NCBI RefSeq assembly: GCF_000764305.2
Contig: NW_025932718.1
Span: 1-64,000, forward strand
Length of the DNA stretch: 64,000 bases
Origin: Hyalella azteca
Taxonomy: Eukaryota; Arthropoda; Malacostraca; Amphipoda; Hyalellidae
Direction: 5' to 3'
Shown here piece after piece: positions 1 to 10,262 of the stretch. Position 1 is the first letter of the stretch; each line of letters begins with the position of its first letter. A program made the position numbers and the translations under genes. The notes beneath the pieces are model-generated. The model was not told where the DNA came from and ran no database searches. It saw only the letters and a list, made by a program, of their open reading frames with translations.

Positions 1-3000
1 AACTGGGCATTTGTTCAGTAAAGCTTGGATTGCCCAAGTTTATTCGATCCTTGATCCCACAACACTGCTGAATCCTATCTAAATAATGTCTCCTCATTTC
101 TTACTTCACTTTGAACATGCAATTGTTGCTCATGAATGAGATGCATATGACTCTTGGGTCAATGTATGCTGCGTTGACGGCATTTATAGTTCTCTGTTAG
201 CTGCTACAATTATGTAGCAATCGCATCGTTCTCTGCGTGTAGTAGCTACGTATTTATGCTGGTATGATAATCAGTTGTCGTCTGTATCCACAGCTGCGAA
301 CATGCTTGCTTCTATTCCATGGGCCTCTTCATACTGCCGATGAAGAGACGCGTGTCTAATCATGGCCATGTGGTTCTATTTTAATTTCTGAGTGACACGT
401 GAAAATTAATTACTATAACATGGGAAAATAATGAAATTACAGACTCTTCGCGGTTCTTGTTGTTCATTGTTTTAATTAAATTAGGTTCTTGTGATCTCTA
501 TCAGCGCTCTCTCTCGCTCTTGAAAATTCTCATTTCAAAGCCGCTCGTGCTCATAATTGTTCGTTCAAAGGGCAGGAAGTTGTTGTTATGAGGAAATATT
601 ACTTACAAATCCGAACATTAATAGAAAATTTTGCCGGAATTCATTCTATTTTCATCTATAGCCAAGTCAACGTTAACTCATGTGGGTATCAATTTGAGGT
701 ATCACAAGAATAAGTCCGTCGTCAAGTCCTATTTGGCATAGTTAAATATTGCGACCAATGTCCGTAGATTATTTTTGTCTTCTGAAACATTGATTGTTAT
801 TCCCTTTCTATATAATTTTTTTATAATAATCATCTCAGAACAAGAACATTTTTTATTAACTTTGAAGGTATTATATTATCGTTTCTTCACTACTTAGGCT
901 TGTGCAATCAAAACCCAAGACTGCATTGAATGTCGCTCGCCGCTCTATATTGACTTTAAAATGCTTCCGATAAATTCCTTCCAACTTGAACCGTATAACT
1001 CCTTAGACTCTTCAGGTGCCTCCTTCGAAGATTATAACTTTGCCAGTTTTTTCCCGCCTTGCCATCGTCATTGGAATCTTGGCGAATTCTTTTCCGCTTA
1101 ACTTCTCAAACGTTCCGAAAATTCTTTTCGAGACGCTTCCTTTCATCTAGAAATTTACCTGTAAAAAATCTTCTCGTGTGTCATCTTAATGCCCCGTAGA
1201 ATGATTTAGTTTCGATATGAATGCTTCCTGGTAGCGAGTCACGTCTTCAATTTATCCAAGGCAACCGAACTTGCATCTCAACTTAAAGATGAGAACGAGA
1301 TTATACATTTTCCGATCGTTATCGCTGATTTTCATACGCCAAGTCTAGTTGATTGCAGAAATTCAATCTCGAAATTCGTTTAATTTTGTTGATCAGATAT
1401 TTCAGAAGTTTCAAGTACCCATTTATTGACAATTTTATAAGGGTCTCGGGCGGAATTTTCTCTCTATTAACATTTTTATACTCCTACCTGTATAAGTCTG
1501 CCAATTTTCGCCGGTAAATGTTCTGGTAATGTTCTTGTACCATTTTATAACTATTTTGGTTGAAGCTTCGTCTTTCAAACGTATTTCTGTTCGTTTCAGG
1601 TACGCTTGTTAGAATTTTCAGTGAATGGACCTAACTATAGAGTGAGTAGAAATGGTGTTTTCATCACCTATATACAGGCGGTCGTAACTCTGAAGTCTGC
1701 AGCATTTATAACTCCCCGGAAGTGTACATAATTCGACTTTGATGGCAAACAAAAAGTAAGGTTTTATCAGGCTTTGTCGTTTGGGATTATAACGTTCATG
1801 CCAAATTTAATGTACAACAACTAATCAACGATTCCTATTTCTATACAATAATTACGTAATCAACCCTAAGATATTCAGTCTGTGCGTAGCCTAGTTTATA
1901 TGCCCGGTATGTTGTGTCGTATACCTAATGTGAGCACCGCGCTGTCTATCTTCATGTAGCCTAGTGTATATGCCCAGTATGATGTGTCGTATACCTAATG
2001 CGAGCACTGCGCTATCTTCATGTATCTGTAAGTAAGGGATCAATATCGAGTGCTTCGAGCCCTACTTATGCTGCCTCTCAACGACCATCTCCTGGTCTTT
2101 ATACTCGCCATTCCATTTTTATTAGATGCGATCAAGTTTTTATTTCTCTATTTACGGCACATCAGGCGTAATGAGGATGCTCATGGAAGCCAAGGTGCCC
2201 GCGTATCATCATATCTTCCTGATGAGTCTATGAAGTCGTCTTTTGATGCACGTGACTGTGATGACCTGCCTCTAACTCCTTCATTCCTAATTGTACTCAT
2301 GAATTCCTATTCATGAGATTATTACACTTCTGTTCCATTTTCTTGGTGTTAAAAAATCTTTTCATATTGTTTGGTAATTTTCTTCCCGTGCAATTCAATT
2401 TTTCTTTCAAACTCTTTGTGTTCAAACTCTTCTTGTATTGTTCTGTCTCTTAACATTTAATTCTGAAAGATAAAATTCTTTCCACTCCCCTGGCTCGTTT
2501 CGAATCGTGAGGCTCAGTCCCTTGCATTGATTTTTGCATGCAAGGGCCTTTAGTGTCTGATATTCGCTCGTCATTTCTTTTATGGAAGGCAAGAATTCAT
2601 GTTTGAGAACTCATGACTCAGAACAGTTAGATTTTATTCGTGGTTTATTTGACGCGCTGTCAGCAGATCCCTTGCGGCTTGATGCATGCTCAGTCCACCG
2701 CCTGGACTTTGCTTTAAAATCTGAGTTTACTTCTGCAAAAAAATTTTTTTAATTATCTTTCGAAGGTGGTCATTATCAGGCGGAACTACACGAAGCCAGT
2801 GAGCACGTTATTCTCTGCTGCCTGAATAGTATTGAATGTTCTACATATATCATTAGTTTGTTCTATACCATTTAAATCATGTTTTATAAATAATTAATTA
2901 TTTATATGACTATTTATGCATTGATTTTTTGCAATATTAAGTCAAAATGCGTTGCCCAACAATTATTACCATTGGCACGCTTCGCCGTAGGTACGCATTG

Positions 3001-3609
3001 AGTTCGCTTTATTTTAGCAATCTGGACAAATTACAGCTACGCATTGTCCAATTATTCTTTATTACCTCAGGTCTTAGACAGCTGGCAAGCCTTAAACTAA
3101 AACTAGCCACGGTACCAAGGATTTAAGCGGTGACCAAAATGATGGCGAAAGCATAGCGTTGCTATATTTTGGGCCTATCTTGGTGCTTCCAATTACCTTC
3201 CTGTCTGGCCATTAGCTGCACCTCTCAGCTCGCTCTAATTGCCTATGCTAGGCTGGCTGAACGATCATTATATATAACAGCTTCTGTTTCTCTCCCGTGA
3301 ATTAAGTTCCATTTCGTATGCAAAGCGTTTGGATCTCAGCTGCCTTTGCGCTGTTGTCTCCACTCCAACTTGATGGATAGCACAGGGAAATGAATTGTGT
3401 GTCACGAATCATGGCAGCAATTTGCCTATCCGACTAAAAATTCTTAATTTTATCAGAATTTGTCTAGACTTGCATCTAATGCACGTCGTGGACCCTTAGT
3501 CACTTGGTCGCTGTGATCTATAAATGTCTTCCATATTTTATTGTAGTTACCCTTTGTGGACCTAAAAAATTTCCGAGAGGACCTCTCAAGTCGCGCCCTG
3601 CACGACATA
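1..3609. other. Upstream non-coding region, no gene recognised
   Basis: AT-rich sequence 5' of the channel gene. Open frames here are short, lack recognisable domains and have no exon-like splice context. The only structures I can point to are a 70-bp tandem duplication (listed separately) and scattered homopolymer runs. It may contain distal promoter or 5' untranslated exons of the channel gene, but nothing in the sequence proves it. Confidence 0.5.
1887..2024. repeat. 70-bp direct tandem duplication (2 copies)
   Basis: The stretch beginning TAGCCTAGTTTATATGCCC recurs 70 bp later (TAGCCTAGTGTATATGCCC) and the similarity continues through GTGTCGTATACCTAATG and CTTCATGTA. A few substitutions and a small deletion separate the copies. 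It is a simple local duplication with no coding content recognised. Confidence 0.85.
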
Positions 3610-4017
3610 CAGTGGGGGGAAATAAATATTCGTACACTTGAAAAATCGTATTTTAATGTATGTAAGTACACAAACTTAACAGGAAAAGTGATTTAAATTA
3701 TGTATAGAGACGCATAGTATTCAAAAATACTATCAAAAGAAATTAAATCTCAATGCAACAAAAAACAATGCAACATGTTCACTTTTCGGGGTGAAAAAAG
3801 TATTCGTACAAAACAATAAATCCGCATTATTTGAATTTAATACTTGGTTGAATACCCTTTATTCAGCTCAACAGACACCAGTCTATTTCTATACGTCTCG
3901 ACCAATGATTTGCAGATGCTGACTGGTATTTTATACCATTCTTCTTGGCACACCACCTTAAGATTCTCAATGTTTGATGGGGACCTTTTCTTAATTTGAA
4001 TCTTCAAATACCGCCAC
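3610..4017. repeat. Left inverted arm of the Tc1-like element
   Basis: Pairs in inverse orientation with 4829-5238. The outer ~40 bp are perfectly complementary. The inner part (about 3837-4017) is the C-terminal coding region of the transposase on the minus strand. Confidence 0.93.
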
Positions 4018-4850
4018 AAATTTTCAATCGGATTTAAGTCCGGCGACTGGCTTGGCCATTCCATAACGTGTACATTTCTATCAGCGAACTATTTCTTTGT
4101 GGATCTTGCAGTATGCTTAGGATCGTTATCCTGCTGGAAAATCCAATCACCAGGTAGCTCTAGTTTCTCAACAGAAGTCGTCAAATTATTTTCCAGGATG
4201 CTCTGGTAGTTTGCAGCATTCATCCCACCATCTATAAGTGATATTTTACCAACACCTTTTGCGGAGAAACAGCCCCAGATCATGATGTTGCCACCACCAA
4301 ACTTCCCTCACTCACTCACTCACTCACTTACACCAAACTCACTGTCTTTCCTCCACACATGGTGACGATAATTTCGACCGAAAAGCTCAATTTTTGTTTC
4401 GTCCGTCCCAAGAACCTTTTCCCAAAAAGCATAGTCTTTGTCCTTATGCTCCTTGACGAATTTCAGCCTGGCATCTCGATGTCGTTTCATTAGGAGTGGG
4501 ATCTTTCTTGGGGTGCGTGATTTTAATTCGTTTCTGTGAAGTTCATTGCTTATCGTTCGTTTGGTTACTTGAATTCCTGAGGCACTCAGGTGACTTTGCA
4601 ACTCTCCTCGAGTTATCTGTGGATTTTCTTGGATTTTTCGTCCCAATAATCTAGCAGATCGTGCAGAAATCTTCCTAGGAGCACCTGATCGTCTTTGGTT
4701 TTCAACGCTGTCACGGGTCTTGAAGCGTCCAATGAACGAAGCAACTGTACTAAAAGGAACATTCAAGTGGCTAGCAATCTTCCTATAACTTTCTCCTTCC
4801 TTCCAACGCGATAGAATTAGTTGTTTGTGTGGCGGTATATGAAGATTCAA
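3837..4850 (-). pseudogene. Tc1-like transposase pseudogene
   Basis: Read on the minus strand, three blocks make up a Tc1 transposase. The first block (4850-4320) has the paired helix-turn-helix DNA-binding region (RKIASHLNVPFSTVASFIGR, GAPRKISARSARLLG) and the first catalytic Asp in TDETKIELFG. The second block (4283-4089) has [10 protein letters not shown] and the second Asp in [10 protein letters not shown]. The third block (down to 3837) has the catalytic Glu in PDLNPIENLW. Counting from the second Asp to the Glu gives 34 intervening residues, the Tc1 DD34E signature. Breaks: no ATG at the 5' end, because the inverted duplication has overwritten it; a (GAGT)n tract around 4308-4328 that shifts frame and adds a stop; and an in-frame TAG at 4089-4091 between the second and third catalytic residues. 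Confidence 0.93.
4308..4328. repeat. (CTCA)n tetranucleotide microsatellite inside the transposase
   Basis: About five CTCA units interrupt the minus-strand reading frame between the ...KDSEFG and [10 protein letters not shown] segments, introducing a stop and frame change. Replication slippage is the likely origin. Confidence 0.85.
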
Positions 4851-5238
4851 ATTAAGAAAAGGTCCCCAACAAACATTGAGAATCTTAAAAGGTGGTGTGC
4901 CAAGAAGAATGGTATAAAATACCAGTCAGCATCTGCAAATCATTGGTCGAGACGTATAGAAATAGACTGGTGTCTGTTGAGCTGAATAAAGGGTATTCAA
5001 CCAAGTATTAAATTAAAATAATGCGGATTTATTGTTTTGTACGAATACTTTTTTCACCCCGAAAAGTGAAGATGTTGCATTGTTTTTTGTTGCATTGAGA
5101 TTTAATTTCTTTTGATAGTATTTTGGAATACTATGCGTCTCTATACATAATTTAAATCACTTTTCCTGTTAAGTTTGTGTACTTACATACATTAAAATAC
5201 GATTTTTCAAGTGTACGAATATTTATTTCCCCCCACTG
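4829..5238. repeat. Right inverted arm of the Tc1-like element
   Basis: Inverted copy of 3610-4017. It ends inward at GTGGCGGTAT, inside the transposase N-terminal region, where the copy replaces the expected start of the gene. Confidence 0.93.
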
Positions 5239-5240
5239 TA

Positions 5241-8016
5241 TGTGCCCCCTCGGTCGTAAATTTGCAAGGCTTCTAACCTGCCTAAATTTGCGACCTCGCA
5301 TCGAAATAATTATGTTCAAACGACTGAACGACCTACAATGTTCAAAACATCGGGCCAAGAAATCAAGCTAAATTTGATGCACGAAGTTTTACTGCTGACC
5401 ACGCAAAAAAAAATAATTACGGTGATCGCTCAAGATTCGAAGTTATTCTAGTAATCGATACCGAGAACGAAAATGGGATCAGACTAACGTTTCATGATAT
5501 CCACTAACAGGTCTATTTTCAAATGAGCAGGAGTATTGAAATCCTCTACAAACGAGTCTCTTATAAACCGGTTTAATTTTTTTGTTATGTTACGCAGTTG
5601 TTCCCACTGCACTCGACTCAGAAATTCTCTTAATCTCTTTCATACTTAGTTTGCGTTAAGCAGAATCCTGAAATTCGTTAAATTTACATCTTCGTATTCA
5701 TAGCGTCTTAGAAACTATAGTTATCTTCATCTAAAATGATTGCGTTAATGTCTTTTACGTCTCTTCAATTGATGCGAGTGATTTTTACAATTGATGAAAC
5801 TTCCGAAAATGTCTCCGGAAATGTGCTATTTATTTTTTATGCAGAAGAAAATGATAGAATAAGGACGGTGAGCGGAAACTCTGATTTCCTGCAGCACGAA
5901 TGGCTACTTCATTAAGAGTCCTTCTTGACATCCTCCTTTCATACTAGACAAAATAAGCTAACATGGAGATCCAGAATTTGAATTCAAGTGCTGTACTGGG
6001 AGAATTTAGTGCTTTGATTTCGTATCGTGAATTTGGGTGCAGAATTTCGCAATTTTGCTCCTGGTGCTCGGGAAACAATATTTAAGAATAGTTCATTAAA
6101 ATTAATAGCTTGTTTACAAGTGATTGAATGTCTCCTTGACGCACACAAGTTTCTTGCGTTCAATTACCAACAGATATATATATCTGTTGCCTTTTTTATG
6201 TAGTCTCATTTAATTTTTTACCTGCTCAAATGATGTCGAAAGAAGCCAAATAGTCCACATAGACTGACTGTTTACCGTCGGAACTTCGAATGCATTCCTC
6301 AGCAATTATTTTTATTTCTCAGAGGCAGAACAGGTCAAGTTTTTCGCTTGCAAATTAGATGGTAATTTCACAGAGTTCTTATAACAGCTGCGTCACCAGC
6401 GCGTATCACAGCTTGGAGATTCTCATCCACCAAATGAGTTTGCTTCGATTACGTCTACCACAGTCAGGACTCAAATTAACGATGAGATGACAAATTTCCC
6501 CCGAAGTCATTCTTGACTTGAGACCGGGACATGAATTTCAATCATAAAATCTCTCTAATATAATTAACTTCTCTAATTTGATTTTTGCTTGCGAGCAAAA
6601 TATTCGCGTTAGTAACTTATAACAAGTAACCTCCCGGATCCGTTTCCAATTACTTTGAATTAAATTAGAAAAATCGCTTCGGCATTTTTCGTTAGAAATT
6701 CGTATCCCAATAATCCCATTCATAATTATTTATAAGCTAATTTATAGCTAATCATTGATATAATATACATTATTCTTCTTGTATGATATTATTTTTTTAA
6801 GGAACAAAACTTCATATTACTGTTACAATTTTGCTCAATTTATAAAAAATGCAGTTCGCTCGAATGTACCATTTCTTCAGGCATTGTATTGCACGGCTGC
6901 AATCACGCAAATTGAATGAATCTTGAACATAGCCTCAGCCGTGTGTTTACGTCAACCTGTCACAACTGTTGGGCATGTCCATCGCACCGACGAGCTCTGA
7001 CATGACGGTTGCCCTGCCAATGATTTTTTGTGATGTGTAACTTCTCGTGCGCCATTGATTCTAGGTTGCTTTAGTCCGCAGTCGAGACGTCAGTGTGCGG
7101 GACTGCTCTCGCGCACCGTTGATAAATAATTTCAAAATTTAAAGGTACCTTATGGGTAATGCCAATATTAACAACTCGCATCTAAGGTAATTTTAACGAC
7201 CGAGGATTGGATAGAATCAGTACTAGTGTATTTGTGGGTGTGGTGAATTTCTCCTCACGCTCTTTTGTCCCGTCAGGGTGAGGAAAACGGGTGGGTACTT
7301 TCTCATTTAAATGCGCTTATTTGCAGAGCTGCAGCCTTGCTACTTTTTTCACGTTAGTGTTGGGAGGCGGTTGGTTAGGCAGCACATGGGTGTAGAGCTG
7401 CAGTGTGGTGGTGGCGACTGTGCCAGAGACAACCTTCTTTCTCTTCTAAACTTAGCCGCGTTTAGAGGCCAAATCGTGTGCTCTGATCTGTGCTCTCATA
7501 ATGATGTGCTCAAAATATACCTAATTGCGTACAAAGACCCTTTGGACAAAGCGTTACTTGTATTTACTACCAGAAACTAAAAAAAAATGGTTCCTTTTAT
7601 GTAGCAATTGTCTTTATCATTTGCACGGTTTGGCATCTCATAAAGCGTTTGATACCTTCAGCAAGAATTAGTAACAGTGCATTATATATATGAATATGTT
7701 CCTTTGGCATCACGCATGTCGTGAATCTGTCAATCCCTCGACTTGACATCCCTGCATGAAAGATTGAAATTACTTGCAAGTTATAAATGGACTCGTAACA
7801 AATTACCCCTGCACGTATAGCTGTGTCGATCTCATTAGTGTTTGATGCAATAAATTTTCCGCAGTGTAAAGAATTATATGATATTTTTGTGTCTTATCTT
7901 AATTGTTGCAAATTTATCGTAGTTTCTCGCATCACTCCTACTTCATTGTCGTGAATTCAAGCCGATGTTTGACTCGTGTATCGCTGATTTGAACTATCAA
8001 TTTATTATTGTTAAAA
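5241..8016. other. 5' flank / possible promoter and 5' UTR of the SK channel gene
   Basis: No protein gene recognised. Positions about 7070-7570 are richer in G+C than the surroundings and could contain the promoter or an untranslated leader exon, but no TATA box or initiator can be assigned with confidence. An in-frame TGA at 7990-7992 closes the channel frame upstream of its ATG. A 22-bp perfect palindrome lies at 6168-6189. Confidence 0.4.
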
Positions 8017-9156
8017 ATGGAGAACACTATTAATCTGAATCATTCAGACGAAAATATCGATGATGATGATGATACAAGCATATCGAGAGTTCCTTCCACG
8101 ACTTCGCCGTCTTTCGACTTCCCCTCATCATCGTCCTCTCCGTCTCGGAGAATCTTAAATAAGCGTCGCAACAGCGCACAGGGACCCGTAAGTAGTAGTT
8201 TTGACGAACAGGAAGAGATCGATCACGAGGAAAGTCTCAGACGTTTGCACTTTGCCACTGGGAACCAGAACTCTGGTGAATCTTGCAGCCAAGATGATGG
8301 TAATCTTGGCGAAGCTGTGCTCATTAATGAGGATAAAATTTACGATGGAACATCAAGAAGCTGCATTCACGATTCCGCTGCTAACGAGCGTCAAGACAGC
8401 AGCCGGCATATCTTCAGCAACGGCTCCAAGATTGACGTTGATTTCGAGATGGGCATCAGGCCAGTCTCTCTCCCTCTCGAGCCTTTAGTGTTGCCTACCC
8501 GCCTTCAGAAAGCCACGTCCGCACACTCGTTACTGCAGCCCCACTCTAATTGTTCTCATGCAGCGCTGCAACATGTATCTTCATCAGACGCCGCCAGACG
8601 ATCTTCTCCCCATCTGAACTCTTTGTCAAGTGATGGTCCCTGCCACCGTGTAGTACCTAGCAACAGAGGTTATTACGAAGTGGACCCTCCTGTACGAAGA
8701 ACTCAAAGGTTGAGCAGCAAAAGCTTTGGCAGTAGCGGCAGCCACCAGGTATCTTCACGTGAAATCCTTCAACGTAGGACGAACAGAAGCCAGTCGACGT
8801 TGCTGCCAGAAATACCTCACACTGGATTCGTTCGTCAGATATCCCCATACTTTAGTCACATGCTGATGGACAGGGAAACACCTGCGCTCTCTAACCGCCG
8901 TTCGAGCGTCAGTTGCAGTTTCAACAGCCCCAGTAGCCGCAAGCTCTCGGCATTTTCTGCGCACAGCAACGGGTCGCTTGCTCCAGACGCCAGCTTCGTC
9001 GCCCCACAAGAAAACGAGTCTCGCTGTCATTGTCAATGCCACTGCCATGGCCCGAGCTTCGCCTCCCCTCGTGAGTTCTCTAATAGAGACAGAGAAGGCA
9101 AGACCATCAGTGATATTGCTTCCTCAGTCTTCGCCGAAATATCTTCAACAAGCGTG
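8017..9156 (+). CDS. SK: SK channel exon 1: start codon and 380-residue low-complexity N terminus
   Basis: First coding exon. The ATG at 8017 is the first after an in-frame TGA (7990-7992) and has a strong context (AAAAATGG). The exon ends AGCGTG|gtaagt at phase 0. The encoded cytoplasmic tail is rich in Ser, Arg and His. It has an acidic start (DDDDD near residue 19), a poly-Ser stretch, many RRSS/RRNS-type basic-Ser motifs that look like kinase sites, and a Cys/His cluster RCHCQCHCHG at residues 336-345. No folded domain is recognised. Long, variable N termini are known for SK subunits in animals; assignment rests on the open frame, the consensus donor and in-phase joining to exon 2 rather than on sequence conservation. 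Other first exons within the 20-kb intron are possible; internal Met394 in exon 2 could start a short isoform. Confidence 0.85.
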
Positions 9157-9243
9157 GTAAGTTAGGAGAGTGTTTGCAAAGCAACCACCTGGAGAAATTT
9201 GTATTTGTAAACATTTAACTTAAATTAAATCTATAATGACTCT

Positions 9244-9488
9244 TTAACCCTCTACCGCCTGACATGAGTAATCGGAGCAATATTGTCACTAGCCTACTTC
9301 CCAAAAAGGCTACGTTATAATGAGCTCAAAATGACTTGCACTGATGCTTGCCGCCACGTACGACAACTTTAATTAATATGTTCTCTGTTGCGTACAAACG
9401 TCCTCAGGTTGATACACTCGATAGTTTACGTATAATTCAAGTTGAAAGTTATGTTCCCGGAGAGTGACATACGGCGGTAGAGGGTTAA
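9244..9488. mobile_element. piggyBac-type MITE, 237 bp, with TTAA target duplication
   Basis: TTAA (9244-9247) is followed by CCCTCTACCGCC, and the inverse GGCGGTAGAGGG (9473-9484) is followed by TTAA (9485-9488). A perfect 12-bp terminal inverted repeat that begins CCC and is bounded by TTAA is the signature of piggyBac superfamily elements. The interior has no coding potential, so it would need a transposase supplied in trans. It sits 88 bp after the donor of SK exon 1. Confidence 0.88.
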
Positions 9489-9839
9489 TAGTTTTCTTTA
9501 ACTCGGATACCTGCACACAGTGCACAGCCTTACTCATACATATGACTTTGGTTTCCCAAAATTTCTCGTACTATCAGTATTCTACATCCTATCAATAAAA
9601 CCCTGTCCCCTTATTTTTACCCCAATAGCTTTCAGTTTCTCCTTATGTTGCACCCTTTTCCAAATCTCAATTCTTCCTTTGCTTCCTCCTCACATTTACC
9701 CGCATTGAATAATTCTGATGCGTCTGTAACTCGATCCCAAATTGAGAGCTGACAGCAAGGGGCCTATAAGGCGAGTCGCTCCGGGCCTGCCTGAAGTGCT
9801 CTTATCGACTGGCCCTTACTGGAAGTGAGGGCGCTCGCA

Positions 9840-10262
9840 CATTAGGGCAGCCATGTCGGTGTGGGTGGCGTGTGGGCTGCACACTTACCCTTTGGATATA
9901 TTACTATTTTACTGCGTATAAGTGCTCGCCCATTAGTCAGGTATGTCGGTGAGGGTGGCGTGCGGGTTGCACACTTACCCTTTGGATATATTACTATTTT
10001 ACTGCGTATAAGTGCTCGCCCATTAGTCAGGTATGTCGGTGAGGACACTTTCCCTTTGGATATATTACTATTTTACTGCGTATAAGTGCTCGCCCATTAG
10101 TCAGGTATGTCGGCGAGGGTGGCGTGCGGGTTGCACACTTACCGTTGGGATGTATTACTGTTTCAATGCGCATAATTGCTCAAACATTGGACAGGTATGT
10201 CGGTGCTGGTGGCGTGTGAGTTGTGCACTTACCGCTTGGATGTATTACCGTTTATGTGAGTG
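9840..10262. repeat. 90-bp minisatellite, about 4.7 units
   Basis: The mark ATGTCGGTG recurs at 9853, 9943, 10033, 10107 and 10197, giving spacings of 90, 90, 74 and 90. The third unit has lost 16 bp. Units include GCACACTTACCCTTTGGATA and GCGTATAAGTGCTCGCCCAT. Because 90 is divisible by three, the array reads as open frame on both strands; this is a repeat artefact, not evidence of a protein. Confidence 0.93.

Larger units (their letters stand above)
3610..5238 (-). mobile_element. Tc1-like (DD34E) DNA transposon, inactive, with ~410-bp inverted arms
   Basis: The element starts CAGTGGGGGGAAATAAATAT and ends with the exact inverse. It is flanked on both sides by TA (3608-3609 and 5239-5240), the Tc1/mariner target duplication. 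The inverted arms are far longer than the end repeats usual for Tc1 elements: 3610-4017 and 4829-5238 are near-identical inverted copies with only scattered mismatches. The left arm contains the 3' end of the transposase gene (minus strand), so the right arm is an antisense copy of transposase coding sequence lying where the original 5' end should be. The transposase is broken (see the separate entry), so the copy cannot move by itself. Confidence 0.95.

Noticed and set aside
2050..2316. 88-codon hydrophobic open frame upstream of SK
   Set aside because: Begins at a non-ATG codon, no homologue recognised, and lacks coding context.
5152..5371. Open frames at the ends of the Tc1-like element (also 3453-3671)
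   Set aside because: They read through the terminal inverted repeat in arbitrary frames and share residues only because the arms are identical.
7311..7580. 89-codon open frame in the 5' flank
   Set aside because: Lies in a G+C-richer region that may be leader sequence, but has no domain and no in-phase link to exon 1.
8755..9048. Antisense and alternative-frame open frames across SK exon 1
   Set aside because: Shadows of the exon 1 coding sequence, caused by its Ser/Arg-rich codon composition.
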